In this document: positions 41,857 to 56,900 of the stretch, one piece after another
How positions within the stretch are numbered: the stretch's first letter is position 1
How the letters are laid out: every line of letters starts with the position of its first letter
Source of the DNA: Lutjanus erythropterus
Taxonomy: Eukaryota; Chordata; Actinopteri; Lutjaniformes; Lutjanidae
NCBI GenBank assembly: GCA_020091685.1
Contig: CM034607.1
Coordinates: forward strand, 13,940,884 to 14,004,883
Direction: 5' to 3'
Length of the DNA stretch: 64,000 nucleotides
Notes under the pieces: generated by a model
What the model was told of the DNA's origin: nothing
What the model saw: only the letters and a program-made list of their open reading frames with translations
Databases searched by the model: none
Made by a program: the position numbers and the translations under genes

Positions 41857-42246
41857 AAAGAGCGAGGGAGGGAGAGAGCTAGAGGGAGACGGTCTAAGAG
41901 CAGGAGGACTCAGTACCAGTCACTGATAGGTAACAGATGCGCTGTAAAGTCGACATTTCATTTTGAACCATAGCGGTCACATGGTGTTTTCCTCCACGTT
42001 ACGTCTTGATTAGGGTATTTTCATTTCGAATAAGCCGCATGCTGGTTGGCTGAGAAGCAATCATCCTATCGCTGTGAAACAAACTCGCCAGATCTGTCTG
42101 AACATCGAGGAGGAAGAGGAACGGAGCGCAGCGGCTTTAATTTGGTTTAATAATTGAGGCTATTTGACTGAAGCCGGCACGGACTGACTGTGGGCGCTGT
42201 GTGTGCGTGTGTGTGTGTGCGTGTGAGGAGGAGGAGGACCAGTGCG

Positions 42247-42352
42247 ATGATGACGGGCAAATCTGTGAAAGATGTTGACAGATACCAGACTGTCCTCAAC
42301 TCTTTACTGGCGCTGGAAGAGAACAAATACTGCGCGGACTGTGAATCCAAAG
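42247..42352 (+). CDS. smap2: smap2 coding exon 1
   Basis: Encodes [20 protein letters not shown] then [15 protein letters not shown] plus one base of Gly36, and ends at donor GTAGGT. It supplies the first two zinc-finger cysteines. Tandem ATGs at 42247 and 42250 give two possible starts. Confidence 0.95.
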
Positions 42353-45300
42353 GTAGGTGTTTGCCAGTGTCTTCCTCCCGTCCACGCCTGCTGACGGTCA
42401 GTGCATGAATCGACCCTCTTGCTCATTTACTACGCTGGAAAATGCGGCATCGCATTCATCACCCCCTCGACCAATTACGTTGTACTATGGTGCAAAACAC
42501 GGGGCTACATCCTCACTAGGCTGGAGCATGGCATGCAGCTACATCATGCCATAATCACCAGGTAGCCACAATAGACACAAATTTTAATAAGGAATGCCTG
42601 TCATCTAAAAGGATTTTTTGATGATAATTAGAATAAGATTACAGGATGAAGTGACTAAATGTGAACATTATTCCAACCACGCTTACAAGACACCTGAGGC
42701 TCCCTGGTCCTCGGTATGGACATCTCTGAGGTAGCAGAGACAGACATAGAGATAGTACTGACTTTGAGTCACCCTGAACAGACTGTTCCTGCAGGCTGGG
42801 AGCAGACGGGGACAAGCCTAACTCTTAATATAAGGCACTACAATATTCTCACTTTAAAATGGTATTAACATATTTCAAGTTTTACTTCTTTAGTAATTAC
42901 TTAAGGTGTACAGAGAACTGAGGAATTGGTTGTGACGTCATACTGTTCCTCATGTTTTTTTTAATAATTTGGTATGTTGGTGATAGTATCCTTTTGACAT
43001 GTAATATTTTATATACTGAATCACCAGAGAGCAAGACACTCAGCTGTGTGTGTGTTTGTGCATGTACTCTGGCTGATCAGCCTGTTTGTAGCCTCGCTGA
43101 GGCCTTGAACTATGTCATCAGCTATTTGCTGAACCTGTTTTGCCATAGAGGTGGGTAAACACTGATGTTTTGGTCACAAACAGCCTGCACTGAGTTGGAG
43201 ACTGAATCAACAAACCTATTCTCCTGCAGTTTGCCCCTTTAAACTCAGTAAGTTGATCAGATTTGTGACAGTACAGTGCTAAAAAGGTACGTCTCCACAT
43301 TGTTGGCCGTGCACACAAATATATTTCAGAATCAGTGCTGGTTCCCATATTCATAGAAGAACTCTCCTGTGTCACATTTGCCATTTCAACCTGGATGCAA
43401 ATAGCATCTATTCTGTTTTAAAGGGTTTCTGTAAAACATTACATAATTTGCAAGAAAAAAAAAAGATGAGACAACTTTCTAATGAACATAATGTCTATTT
43501 GCAGTGCCCCAGGGTGGAATGACCAATGTGGCTTTTTACATTCTTGTGTATATAGCCTAGCATGGCACAGACAAGCACCAAGTTGTCCGTATGTCAACAA
43601 TGTTATTTGAACCTGAGTGTAAACAGGTAATGTGGCCAGGACTTTTAATTTCACACTAGACTCAAAACTTAGTCTCCTGGGATGGGGCTCAAATTCTACT
43701 TTCCTGCAGGAGAGTCCTGTGTTTAACCCATTCTGTCACCACAACCTCTTATTTACAAAGATTTGTTGCTCTTTATAGCTTATCTTAGGTGGTCAGGTGT
43801 GCATAGCCGAATGCCTTTTCTCTCCTGGGTGCACACAGACGCTCTGCTATGGTTTTGACACCCATTTGAAACCAATACATGGTCTTATGCCCTGTGCTGG
43901 ATTTCAAAATGGTTGTGATGTAACTCAGTGGCATCTTTGATGTTGAAATTGATGAGATTGGCCTCTTCATTCTCTTGTCAGAGAAATGCATCACCAGGGC
44001 AGCTGCATGTCACTGCTCTCAGCTTGGTCATAAATTCTCAAGTGAAGGCCTGAATACATAAATCAGCGAACTCTGTTACACAGGGAACACTTGCTTATGA
44101 CTTCTTATGAAAACTTGATGAATGATGTGAGTAAGCAGCTTCCCATATTTAACAAGGAGTGAGATGTGTTCTGTGGTGCCGCATTCAAGTTCAGATCTGT
44201 GTTGGCTTCCTTAACAGACACAGAGATACAGCAGGCAAACACATTGACACATGGATGGGCAAACAGCATCAGGGAAATACAAAGTGAACAAAGCGTTCTC
44301 ACATCCGAGTTGTGTCATGGCTTAAAACTTCCCCTTTAATTTGAATCGACGCCTGCAGGTACATTTCTGTTCCATGACAGGAGGGGATGAAAGAGCTGAA
44401 ATCACCGAGGTATGGTAGCTTAGCTCTGGATTTATGTAGCTGGGGGGGAACGTGTAGACAGATGGACAGGTTGTTTGACCTCCAGTTAAGCGAGCTTACC
44501 TTAATGTTTGCTCATATGGGCCGTCACTCTCCAGGCGTTCTTTCTGTGTATCTCTATATTTCTCAGTCTCTTGTCTGCCTTTCTGTCTCTGCTCATTTAT
44601 AATACTGACTCTGCATCTCTGTATCTATTTCAGGTAGCTGCCAAATGCAGGTAAAAATGACCCGGGGTGCTGATGCTGGCATCACAAATATTTCATAAGA
44701 AGCACTAAGCGGGTCAGGTAGCTGCTGAAAAAGAAAACAACTATCAATATAGATGTAAAGAGAATCATGTTTCTTTGGATAACATACAATTAACCTCAAC
44801 AAAAAGGATAATTTTTAGCTAAAAAGACAGTATATAAGCTAAAAGGTTCATTTCAAACCCTGATGGTAATCTGAGTTTAAGTAAGAAAACAAGACTTTTA
44901 GAGACGGCAGTGACAACTGTAAAAACAAATTCACTACACATCATCAGACACATCAGTCTTTAGCTTGATTATAACTGTTTTATGCCTCTGCACTGGTGAC
45001 AGCCATGGCTGGAGGTTTTATGTTTTCAGGCATCTGTACATCCATCCCATTCTCAAGAACACGATATCTCAGGAATGCAATTCATAAGCTAATTATGACA
45101 CAATTTCATGTTTAGTTGGATAAATTGATGAAGTGATGACAGTTACATTTAATATTCAAAAGGTCAAAGGTCAAGTTTAGTGTGACATCAGAGTTAGGGG
45201 TTAACTGATTCATGGTCAAAATGTAGAATAACACAAACTTCAACACAAAACTTAACTGAAATTCTTCTAAGCATAATTTGCTTAAAATAGAACTTTTCAA

Positions 45301-47852
45301 CAATCAGATAGCGTTGTGGGTGGGACACTGAGTGAGACCACAGAATGGTGACTACAGGATACAAAGAGGCAACTGCATCAGAGCCAGAGTAGTGCATTTT
45401 TAATGTAATTTAGCTTATCGGCAATAAAAAAAACACAGATAATCTCAAAAGTGCTGAATGTTGGATGCAATAACCAGCCAGGCTTATAATCAGTCATAAT
45501 GTTCTGCAAAAGGAACAGAGGGGGGAGACTGTGACCATATTTCACTGAACTGGTGACACTAATCTTGGCTGCTCACCTTGAAACTGTGGTGATTGTATAG
45601 ATCTTTTGTGCTGCCAGGTTTAAGATGTGCATGAACCATCCAAGTTTTAGAATTTGTAGCGTCTTTGCAGAAACATGTAGTTTTCACTACATGCATTATA
45701 TGAGTCTGGATGTAAAAAGCAACATGACTGGTTGGCATACAGGTGTACAACCATGAAGTTGTAATTCCATTTTTTTTTTTCGTATTTTGCTCCTTTTTCC
45801 AGTAGAGGTTAAATTAAGCTTTATCGTCTTTCACACTCACAGAACATGAGTGGCAAGATTTGTACAGAACTTCATTGAGATAACATGTGATGTCAAGGTC
45901 CATGTTGGATTCAAACTGGAGACGTCACCATGACACCGTGAATGCTTAGTTTCAATACAAGGTTTTGTTCCGCTGCGAATGGCCTTTGGATGGTCTTTTT
46001 TATTAAGGTATAAATAGAACTGCAGATGTTAGACTTCAGGCAAAGGCACTTGTGACTGTTCAGAAGTCAATTTAAAAAAGCAATCTGTGATCAGACTCTT
46101 GCAGCTTATTTAAGGATATGACTGTTCTCAGACTAGACTCCAATCAAGAAAAGAAAATACAAAATGAGGCATTATTTTTCTATTTGTGAGGTGATGTGGA
46201 CATGTCTGGTTCGAATCAGGGACATATGAGGAGAGAGAGTTTGTTAAGATATTTTTTAATTTTTCTCACATACTCAAACATGTGATCATTAAGCGTGCCT
46301 GTGCATTGCTTTTTTGATCGGCGTGACTTCACTGTGCAAGAGACTGATCTAATTAGACTGCAGATAAGATTAGGTGCCAGGGGAGAAAACAGCAACCACA
46401 CACACGGACACGCACACACACACATCAAGGATACTGAAAGGTGTAATGTGTAAGATTTCTGTATTCAAATGTCAAACACTAGACATACTCTGTATTAGAT
46501 ATTTTGCTGAGTTGTGTACTTAGATAATCCCACATGTTTCCAACAATGTTCAAACCCAGAGACATCTGTAATTTATTCAAGGTAATGTTGCTTTTCCTAG
46601 CAAGCCACTGGTTGCTTTGAATTTTGTGAAAACACGGGATAATTTGGATACGTCAGAGAGTGAGGAAGCAAGTCAGGGAACATGACTGAATATAACATAA
46701 ATAAAACTTTAATATTACCCCATCCATGAGCATGATTTCTGCCATACAATGTTATGAAACTACATCTATTATTATTGAGACCTACAGCAGCAGAATATTG
46801 TACCCTGAAGTTTTAATCTTTAAAAAAAAGTGACATGCTCCTGGCATCATTTAGGCTGGGTTGCATCTACAAGGATTAGTTTTTATACATGATGAAATCA
46901 TGGTTGAACTTTAAATTATGCTGTACCAAACTTTTAAACTAGGTCAAAACTAAGAAAAATAAATTCAAACTTCTTTTTAAACATCAGATTAGTTTTTACT
47001 CTAAACCCAGATTAAATTGAATTCTGTTGGACTTGAACTTTTAACTCCAATGTAAAATGTCATCCAGTATTAACTTTAAACTTACGCTTGAGGAGGCTTA
47101 ACTTTTAAAATGACTGCCTTTTGGAGATAGATAGAGAAAAATAATCACATTCCTCTCATTTCCCACCTTGTGTCATATAACTGTGCTAATGAATAAGATG
47201 ACAGTCTAATCCAGGCTAATGCTTGAGAGAGGTATTTTACCTCCTACCTGATTAGCACATTTTCTCGAATCTGTAAGTGTTACTCATCTGTGTGTTAGAT
47301 GACAGACACACGCTCTCACGAAACCACACACGTGCGCACCTTAAACACCTTTGTCCCCTCCCCTTCCTTCTGTCAAGTCAGGCTTTTGGCCATATGGTGG
47401 TGTGATGAGGTTTGGTCTAATCTTGTTTGCTTTGATAGAGATTACTGTGTGTTTATCACCTTCCTCCCTCTGGTTGATTGAAGAGGAAGTGGCGAGACAT
47501 GTGGAGCCGAGTGTGTGCTCGCACCAGCACATTAAACACACAAAAACACATTAACGGTACTATCGGGCCGTTCCCATCTCTGCTTACTGTACAGATACCG
47601 CAGCAATGAAATCATATCTCTGCTGCTTTTTGACCGCAGTTTACTGCCTGAGCTGTCCAACTTCCTGTCTCTCTTTCCCTCCATACTGCATGACGTTCTG
47701 CATTATTTGTTTTTTTATCACTTCCTCACAGCGTGACACTTGTACTGTAAAACCTCAATACTGCCAGGAAATAATGAAGAGATGGGGGAGTGAGGGTGAG
47801 GCAGGTGCATAATGTAGTCAACACTTCTACTTCTGGCTTCAGTCTCAAGGGG

Positions 47853-47907
<55 letters not shown>

Positions 47908-50900
47908 TCTGTGTGTGTTTGCATAAAAGCCTTCCTCCTTTATTGTCTCCATTGTACTTGTGTTTACGTGCTCGCTGGGCACCGGTTGCCGTGGAGATGT
48001 CACCTGGCGATACCATGCTTTGCTCCTCCACCACCATCACCAAGCCACCTAGCCCTAGCTCCCTTCACAACCCTTAATCTCATCCAATCAGGAGCCAGCA
48101 GGGATTTCCATTGAAACAAGGAGGCGATTGGCTGTTTGAGTCCCCTGGCTGGTACACAGTTTTGAGTCTCACAGTACCAAGGAGAGTGTGGCCCAGTGGC
48201 AGAGTCTTCAATATATGACTGTGCGGATTCACTTCTCATCCCACTCCTATAAGCGCAGTGTCTACATTGTCCCAGGCATTTTGATTGAGCATTATGAATA
48301 TTCAACATGTAAGCATGAGCTGAAGGTCTTCAAGCTTGACTTTGACACAGGGCCACTCTGGAAGACAGAGGCTCAAGACGAGATAATAAAATAGGACCCT
48401 CTTAAAGAGATAGTTCAGATTATTCAGAGTGGACTCTATGAGGTACTGATCAATAGTCAGGGTATTATCATCACTAGATGCTGGTTGACACACCCCCAGT
48501 TTGGAGAAGCAGAGAGGAGCACCAGCACAGAAGCTAAGCAATGAACTGTTATGGACAATGTCAGCAACAAAAGGTATTTTAGCCACCTACAAAAAGTTCC
48601 ACCCCAAAAAAATCAATATCAGTCTAAGTGTAAGCTGTATTTAGAATATTTTCATCACCTTACTTTGCTGTCGGACAGCCTATTCTGATGGGAAACCTTG
48701 TTACATAAGAGAGCATATTACTCCACAGGCAAATCAGCAATTTTACTTTGCAGAACACAGGAGTTGCTGGTCCACTGCTGCCTCGATTTGATAATTTGTT
48801 TGTGTTATTCTGTGCCTTCAGTGAATCTGAATTATCATTTCTTTACACCAAAGTCACACCAACAAACTAACAGATCGAGGCAGCGTAAGACGAGCAACTC
48901 CCGTGTTCTGTGAGGTAAAATTACTGGATTTCCTGAATGCAGTTTGGTTGGTTTTGAGAGAATTACATTTTCAAGTGGCTAAAATACTTTTTGTTACTGA
49001 CCCTCTCCACCACTGTACATTGCTTAGATTCCGAGAACCGAGTCAAAAGCACCCAAGTCCACCATTGCAGTTTTAATACATGAGTTCATGTTTGCCATTG
49101 GTCCTAATGTAGTAGGGGCACTCTGTCAGTCATTTTGAAGGAGACACAGATTTCCTCATATGTTCTGTGGACGGTTCTACTATAGAATTGTTTTACACAA
49201 TATGCAAATTAATTGTAACTTTCCCTGAAATAATAATCATCTGTTTTTTTCATATGGCATTAATTGAATAACTAATAATGTATTGAGAAGAAATACATTT
49301 AGCTTAGTCAATAGACCTTGTGTGATAAATATGTTGCTAGTGTTACAGTCCTCATTTGATATTTTGCCTCAGTGGCGGATATTCCCACATTGACAAACAG
49401 TTACAAATTAATCAAATTACCACACACTAATTGCCACACAGTGAACTTTGGGCACTGAGGGAGGAGGTCCTTGCAGTCTGAGGCCCTGGAGCAGTTGGTG
49501 ATCCAGCCTTGTACAACTGTGTATATTAGAAAAACACATAAAAGTGTGATAAGGTCAAACATCAATCAGCTATGCCTTGCTTACCTGGAAATTGCCTCAC
49601 CACTATACAGGAAAAAGGCCAAATACTAAGAATAGCTAACAATAAAATGTGACAGCAGCGGCTACAGACTCAAAAATTACCATAGAGTTCAAACAATTGA
49701 CATCCACAAAGGCAGCAGGTATTTCAGGGCCATTATTTTGTTACTATTGTGTTGTGTGCCCTTTTGTTTCACCAGCAGTAACTTTAAAGTGAAAAGGGTC
49801 TGAGGATCAGTTTATACACTGTAAAAAGTAAACTATCTGTTTTAACTTTAAAAACGTCAACGTCCCAGTCAAATTAATTGAGTTTTACTTGAGAAAACAT
49901 GTTCATACAGGGGCGTGTACAGACTTTTTTGATTGAGGCACTGACTTATGCAGGGATGGCATGACATAGGTGCTACTGAGTAGGTGCTATTAGTAATAAT
50001 TTGATAATAGCATTATTTTATCATTCTTAACATCTACTCTAACTACTGACATTACTGTATCTTACAGTTTCTTACATTACTGTGTTTTTTAATCATAAAA
50101 TAAGTAGTCCTACCAATCACAACACAGCAAAAATAATTCAAAGAGAACTGAAATTGTACCTCTTTCTTCAGGCTGTGCGACTCCACCATGAAAAAGAGTT
50201 TTATTTTTGTGATTTATTATTTATTCGTCCATTTGCTGTATCTAGTTGTTTTATATTTATTGTGAGTAGCATAAAGGGAACTACAACTAACATGTCATAC
50301 AAAAAGTAAAATAAATAAACAATAGAATTAAAGGTAGGCTACATATACAAAAAAACAAGGCATTTTGTTAATCTCAGGTTGAACCTAAGGTCCTGCCTTT
50401 AACTAGACAAAGAGCCAATCATAATCAGTCATACTTGAGGACAGGGGGGTGGGCATTTGGGGTGGCCACTCAGAATTCAGGGGTGTCTAGTGTTCCCCCT
50501 CCTCAAGAAACATGTCTGGTTCAATATGCTTAAAATATTAAGTTGAACCAACTGCGGTTCAGTGACAATACAAGCATTACAAATTTGATTTTCTTTTACA
50601 AATCAGCAACCACTTCTTAATGTGAATTAGAGACACTTAGCAAGTTTTCATCATGTATGTTTTCTTCAAACTATAAAAAAAAAAGTTCTCCGCAGAGTTT
50701 TAACTCTCAAACAGTGCATGCTGGGAAGTCTGCTAATATGCTAATCATGTTTCTTTTGAAATGTAATTTAATGGGTTGATTGTACAATATATTCATTCAA
50801 CTAATTATTTCAACATTCAAAGTCATGTTTATGAGTTCTGAAGTGTTCTGAAGATAAGCGCTAGACATTCTGAGATTATTTAACTCAAATAAATAAAACT

Positions 50901-53900
50901 TGTATATTTACATTGCGTTAATGAGAAAAAGATTAGTTGATTCTGCTACATTACAGTATGGTTTTTTACAGTGTAATAGGATCAAATGAAGCATAAAAGC
51001 AAGTCTAAAGATGTGTTTTGAGAAGAATCCAGTGTCTTACTCATCTTTTGATGTATAACCCATTCAACCCTAGTGACTCACCTGCAGCATCACAGTCGTG
51101 ACACTCGCATTGTACCACAGATGGTGGGCGTGTATTTAGTAAATTATCAAAAGGGGTCCATCTGTTTAGCTCAGACTGGGACTGGGTCACTGGGCGGCCT
51201 CGGGGTTTCTGGATCGGTTTAGATGTTGAGATGCTGGAGGATAGAACGTGTGTGTGTGTATACATGAGCGAGTGTTTGTGTGGTGGCGTAGGAGGGCGTA
51301 GGATCCACTCATGACTGAGGCTCAGTGGGATTAACTGGGAGCATGTAGAGAGCACCGTTTATCCTTGTGGGATATAGGCTAATGAGGCATATGCACCTGC
51401 TCGTGCATGTGTGTGTGTGTTTGTGTTTGTGTGTGTGCATGTGCAAGTCAGTGGGTGTGTACAATTATGTTCGTGTGTGACATGTGCACTTATATGTGTC
51501 ACCATAGTTGTGTCCCCTGAGTGGGGAGATGTTAATATTAGCCTATGTATGTTTCTGTTTTTCAGTTTAGTGGATTTGACATTATGAGGATATGACATAC
51601 AACTATTAAAATGTGAAGGACGACACGATAAAATCTATTTTGAACCCAACTCATAGCTCGTCTTTGAGATACAACCTTTTGGTCTTCAGTGGTAGATATG
51701 GCAACACATCGTTTGTAAGGGGTGTGCATAAGATGGTCATTACACTATTATAACCATGTCATGTCACCTATCATGATCATGAAAGTCATTATAAATGCTT
51801 ATTACTGTTGTCATCAAGTGTCATTTGGTCAGCCTGTCATTTTTAATGCAAAGCTGACATTGTTTGAGATGTATTAGTTACGACATCTTGATAATCAAGA
51901 AACTGTTTGAAACTGTTTAGCTTTATGTTTTAACATATGTGGTTAGTTTTGACACTGGTCATCGTGACATTATTATAAGTGTTTGTATGATTTTTTTTCT
52001 TAACTTCCACTAAGGTAGTATCATTTGGACTTGTCATAAAGATGTCATTAAATGTTGGAAGGCCAGTTTGATGACAGGGTACAGTACTATGGTTATGACA
52101 GTGTAATGATAGCCTTATGCACACACCTTCAAATAAAGGGTTACCATAAATATTATGTGGCACACAGCTGTGGGACCTGTTGGAAATGCTTGTTTTGCCA
52201 GACGTTTAAAGGCGTGTGCAAATTGAGCAGTAAAAGCAACTCACAGCAGGAGAACTGGCCAACAGTCTTTGACTTCCTTTAACAATTAAATTAGCTTTTC
52301 CAGCCAACAACCTTGTTCTGTTGTTCACTTTCCCCAGTATCTTTAATGCTGTTCTCTCTCCACCCAGATTACTGTCTGACAAACATCCTTAATAACTAAC
52401 AGAGGACTTGGCAGAAAAAAATGAAGGCAACACTTTTGCGTGTGTGAGAGAGAGTGTGTATGTGTGATTGTTAATGCATTATTGTGGTGTGTATTGTTCT
52501 ATTTCCACATTTAAGATGATCTGTATCCTCATAAGTATGATAAATGAGGGGAATTCTTCCAAGTTACCTTCCAGGCAGCGATTGATTTCCATTTATGGTA
52601 TGAAAATGTATTACAGCCTTTAAACCTTACTTGAGATGTATAATTCATCATTGTGAACATAAAGTCTGTATTAGTTTTGACAAAGTTACATTGCATTTAC
52701 TGCATTTACTGTGGTGGATTTTACAGGTCAAGTTAATTTTATTTACACAGCCCAAAATCACTGAGATGGATGGCCTTAACTATGAGGTACTTATCGATCG
52801 TTAGTGTATTACCTACAGTGAATGGTGATCGACAAGCCCCTAGTTTGGAGAAACGGAGAGGGACAACAGCACGGAAGCTAAGTTGTCTGCTGTGGACAGA
52901 GTCAGCAACAAAACATATCTTGGACACTTAAAAACCGCTCATCTAAAAAACTCAGTATGTGTTTTAAGGACAGGTAACTGTAGTTGTACAAACCAAATCT
53001 CAGTCTCTCTCATTCACCAAGGCTCCTTTGCCAAAAGCAGTCATTTTACCTCACATAACACAGGAATTGTTGGTCTTCCACTGCCTCGATCTGTTAGTTT
53101 GCATTATTTTGTAACTTCGGTAAATCAAACTAACCATTTAAAACACTGAAGTTACACACTAACACAAACAAACTAACAGATCAAGGCAGTGGTAGACCAG
53201 CAACTCTCATGTTTTGGAAGATAAAATGCCAATGGAGTCTGGTCGGTTTGGAGAGAGTCATATTTGACTCATATAACTGTGGTTTTCCATCAGAAAAGGC
53301 TGCCTGATGTCAACATGTTCCTAAAGTTTGCTAATTGGATTTAATAATATAAATGGAAATGAATGAGAATCAATGGTTACCTGGAAGTTGGATAATATGC
53401 AAAATTGGAGTGTAAAATCAAACTGTATTGCATGCATTTAAAAATAATCAGTAAAAATGTAATTTATACACAGTAACTATGTGGATAACACTTTATATCT
53501 GCCAATACATAGGTGCGGCCCTTTGAATTTAACATTTTATTTAAGGAAAGTGTTAAAAATGTGTGTGCATTTACAAAATGAATGTAGCCAGTAAAGGTCC
53601 TTGCAAGGGTTGTGCTACAAATAAGTGTGTGTGAGTGAGTGACAGAGAGGTTCATTATAGATCACTGTTTGTGCCGGCTGCTCGTCATACCCCCTGTACA
53701 TCCCAGCAGGTCATCAAACAGCTAAAGTCCACCATTTGATGACTGTAAAAATCCCCTCTTGTTTGTTTTTGGCTCCCACCCCAGCTCTGCCTTCTCCTCC
53801 CCTGATGCGCTTCAAGCTGCGTGTTTGACAACCACAACCACCGTCCGTTTTTGCCAGGATGATGATTCATCATTCTCCTATGCAAACCCTCTACTTTTGG

Positions 53901-56900
53901 GTAGTTTGCCCTATAAAAAGTGAGGACACATTTACTAGTCAAACCTAATAAATATTTAATTGTACCTCAAAAGATGTGTTGGAATTTGTTCTTTGATTAC
54001 AAAAAGAGAAGAGGAAGCTTATTCAACGCTCTTACTCAACAGTGCAGAAATGTACACTGCAACACAAACTCTGTAAGACAGGCAATGTGATTTGTAGAGA
54101 CTGTTTGCTCAGTCTTTCCTTCCTTTTTTAGACGTCTATTCCTCCTACTCTCTACTTTTTATATCTGTTCAAAGTACCTGGAGGTGTGCATTGTTGCAGA
54201 CGTATGTGTTCTTATCCAAGCACTGCACTGATTGGAACCAAAGAGGCTACTGTGGTGCAATGTGCAGGTGTGTTTCACTTTAGATAACTAACTTTCAACT
54301 CTGTCATGATCAGACCTGCATGGACCTGCATAGATGTACATAGTTTGGAAAGAAAAAATATGGACGTTTTGGGTACAACTCTTAAGAGTTTGCATGCAAG
54401 CAGCACTGGGAGGCTGTACGTACTTTGTGCACAGCAGTTCTTTGAACTACTAGCTAGCATCAGCGTGTTCATAATGATAATGTTTACATGCTGATGTTAA
54501 GCAGATATATTTTTACCATATTCACCTTCTTACTTTACTGTGTTAGCATGCAAACATTTGCTAATTAGCACTAGATACAAAGTGCAGCTGGTTGGACTGT
54601 CATTAGTTTTGCAGGTATTCTCCACTTGCATAATGTTGCATAACGCACATCCATGTTATAAGCTTCATGTGTATGTACTTCCTGTCATTGCTATAGTAAT
54701 GTTACCTTAGCCAACAAAAGTAGTGATTTTTGATCCTCAAGTTAGTTACTTAATTTTTCACACTTAGCTTGGTGCATATTCTTAATATTATTAAATTTGG
54801 ATATATACCTCAGTATCTTAGATAACTGTTAGCAATGTTAGGTAGCTAGCTAGCATTGTCAACTTCATTCAAACTCAGCAGGAACAAATAAAACTCACTG
54901 AAATTGTCTTGGCTTGTCTTTCCACTGCTTCAACAATCACCATCTTTTCTTTGGTCAAAATAAACCCTTAATTCACCGCATTAGATATGAAAATATCATC
55001 AAGAGAAGAGAATGAAATGGCAAATGCAGCCAGAATATTTTCATGTCTGTCTTGGTAAATTAAGGGTTTATGTTGCCCAAACTAGAGCTGGTGATTGTTG
55101 GAGCAGTGGAAAAACAAACCAAGATGGTTTTGATGAGTTTTATTTTGTTTCTGAATGAAGGTGACAATGCTAGCTACCTGACATTGGTAATAGTTATTGA
55201 AGATGGGTGATTATCAAAATGCTCACAAACACTGTGAATTTAAATGAACAGTAAATATTAACATGTATACCAAGCTAACTGTGAAAAGTAAAGTAACTAT
55301 AGCGGGATCATCAGTGTTATTACAATTCCCCCTTATGAGTGTCTGACCCAGATTCCATGGCAGTCCATCCAATAGACTACAAAGGTCAAACCAGGGATTA
55401 CTAAATCATCAGGATACATTGTCTATCAACCATTTATAATAATAATTATATTTCACAGGATGAGAAAAATGTCAAAGTCATTGTCAATAGTATTCATCCT
55501 CTGGGCACCATAGGTAAATGTACAACATTTTATGGAATTTTAACAAGTAGATATTTCATTAAAAACTCATAAAGCTCATTGCAGTGCTACAGGAAAAGGC
55601 AGGGGATTATCAAAGTGAACAGAATTCATACTCCAGACATATCTGCACCACAATTCATTGCAATCCATACAGTAGCTGTTGAGATATTTCACTCTGGACC
55701 AAAGCAGTGGACCAGCAGACCAACACTGCCACTGCTAGTCACACCACTAGCCTGGCTAAAATGAGATACACAATCAGCACAATATGCAAAAAAATAAAAA
55801 TGCAACAGTGCTAAAAATGTGGGCAAAACCCCCAGAAAGTCAGGGTGGAGAACGCAGTAGAACAGGAGAATTAGAACTGTGAGAGAGAGATATGGACAGA
55901 CAGAGGGGAGGAGGAGGGAGGCAGCGTTGGTGAATGAGAGAGATAAGAAATGGCAACCAGGACACAGAGGAGCATTAGAATGAGGATGAGGCGGACAAAC
56001 TAATTTCAGTGTTCGGGGAGTTCAACAACAATTGACAATCTCTCTTTTATTCTCTCTGTCGGTGCCAGTGTTTACAGTGGTTAAGCAGGCTTTGCAGAGT
56101 AATTCTACTATTATTAGCCGGCATGACAGCTAATGCTGCCGCCAGACGGTCAGGATGATGGACGTACTGTCTGTCTGGTGACCCTCTGTTTATGTTTTCT
56201 GGTTTAGTCTCTGTACTTATGTTTGCCCATTGGTGTCTTTCCCTTTCTAGTGTGAAAATAAAGCATACAAACTGGGAAAAGATCAACCTACAGAAATTTG
56301 CACTTTTGGAATGGCAAGATGTAAAAAAAAAAAAAAGAAAAGGTGTAAATAAATGCATTTGTTTATTTTTGTCACTTGTGTTATTTTTCTCATTTGACAA
56401 TATTAAAGCTTTTATGAAATATTATTTCTCAGTCTCTTCTGCACATGTAGTCAGAATAGCAGAATAACGATAATTAAAAAAAAAAGGATTATCCTCTGAT
56501 TAAATCAGGTTTTTTAAAAGTTTGATTGAATGATGTTCTTTTGCACAACCATGTATTTGCTATAAAAATGAAAATATTTGAAAAACACTTAAATAGTGAG
56601 AGAATACTATAGATTTTAACTCTTGTGTATTAAAATTCAGTGGATGTCAAATTGTCGTGTCAAATGTGACATTTTATTGAATGTGACAGCAAAAGAAAAA
56701 AAAACAATAGCAACAATGACACAATGAAACATACATAACATACACAAGACCAGGCCTTGAATTCCATCATTTTAGGGGCAAGGCTATTTGACCTTTGGTG
56801 TTGTCAAAGGTATGAGGGCACAAATGCGAGGGCAGCAAGGCCATCAAACAAAACAATGATTTTAACTCCACAGAAATAATTCATTTAACTTAAGGGTTAA

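Larger units (their letters stand above)
40886..42246. promoter_or_regulatory. Divergent trappc3/smap2 intergenic promoter region
   Basis: The 1.36 kb between the two start codons must hold both 5' UTRs and promoters. It contains an ETS-type site at 41029-41036, two TCTCGCGAGA palindromes at 41328 and 41469, and GT-rich microsatellites at 41814-41856 and 42199-42226. No TATA box is evident next to either gene, which fits housekeeping promoters. The smap2 5' UTR probably covers part of 42,050-42,246, but the start site cannot be fixed by eye. Confidence 0.65.

Noticed and set aside
46208-46221. GGTTCGAATCAGGG as a tRNA gene
   Set aside because: Only a T-arm (B box) is present; no acceptor stem, D-arm or anticodon arm can be folded around it.
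47853-47918. Long GT run as a Z-DNA regulatory element
   Set aside because: Such runs are common in fish introns; nothing in context singles this one out.
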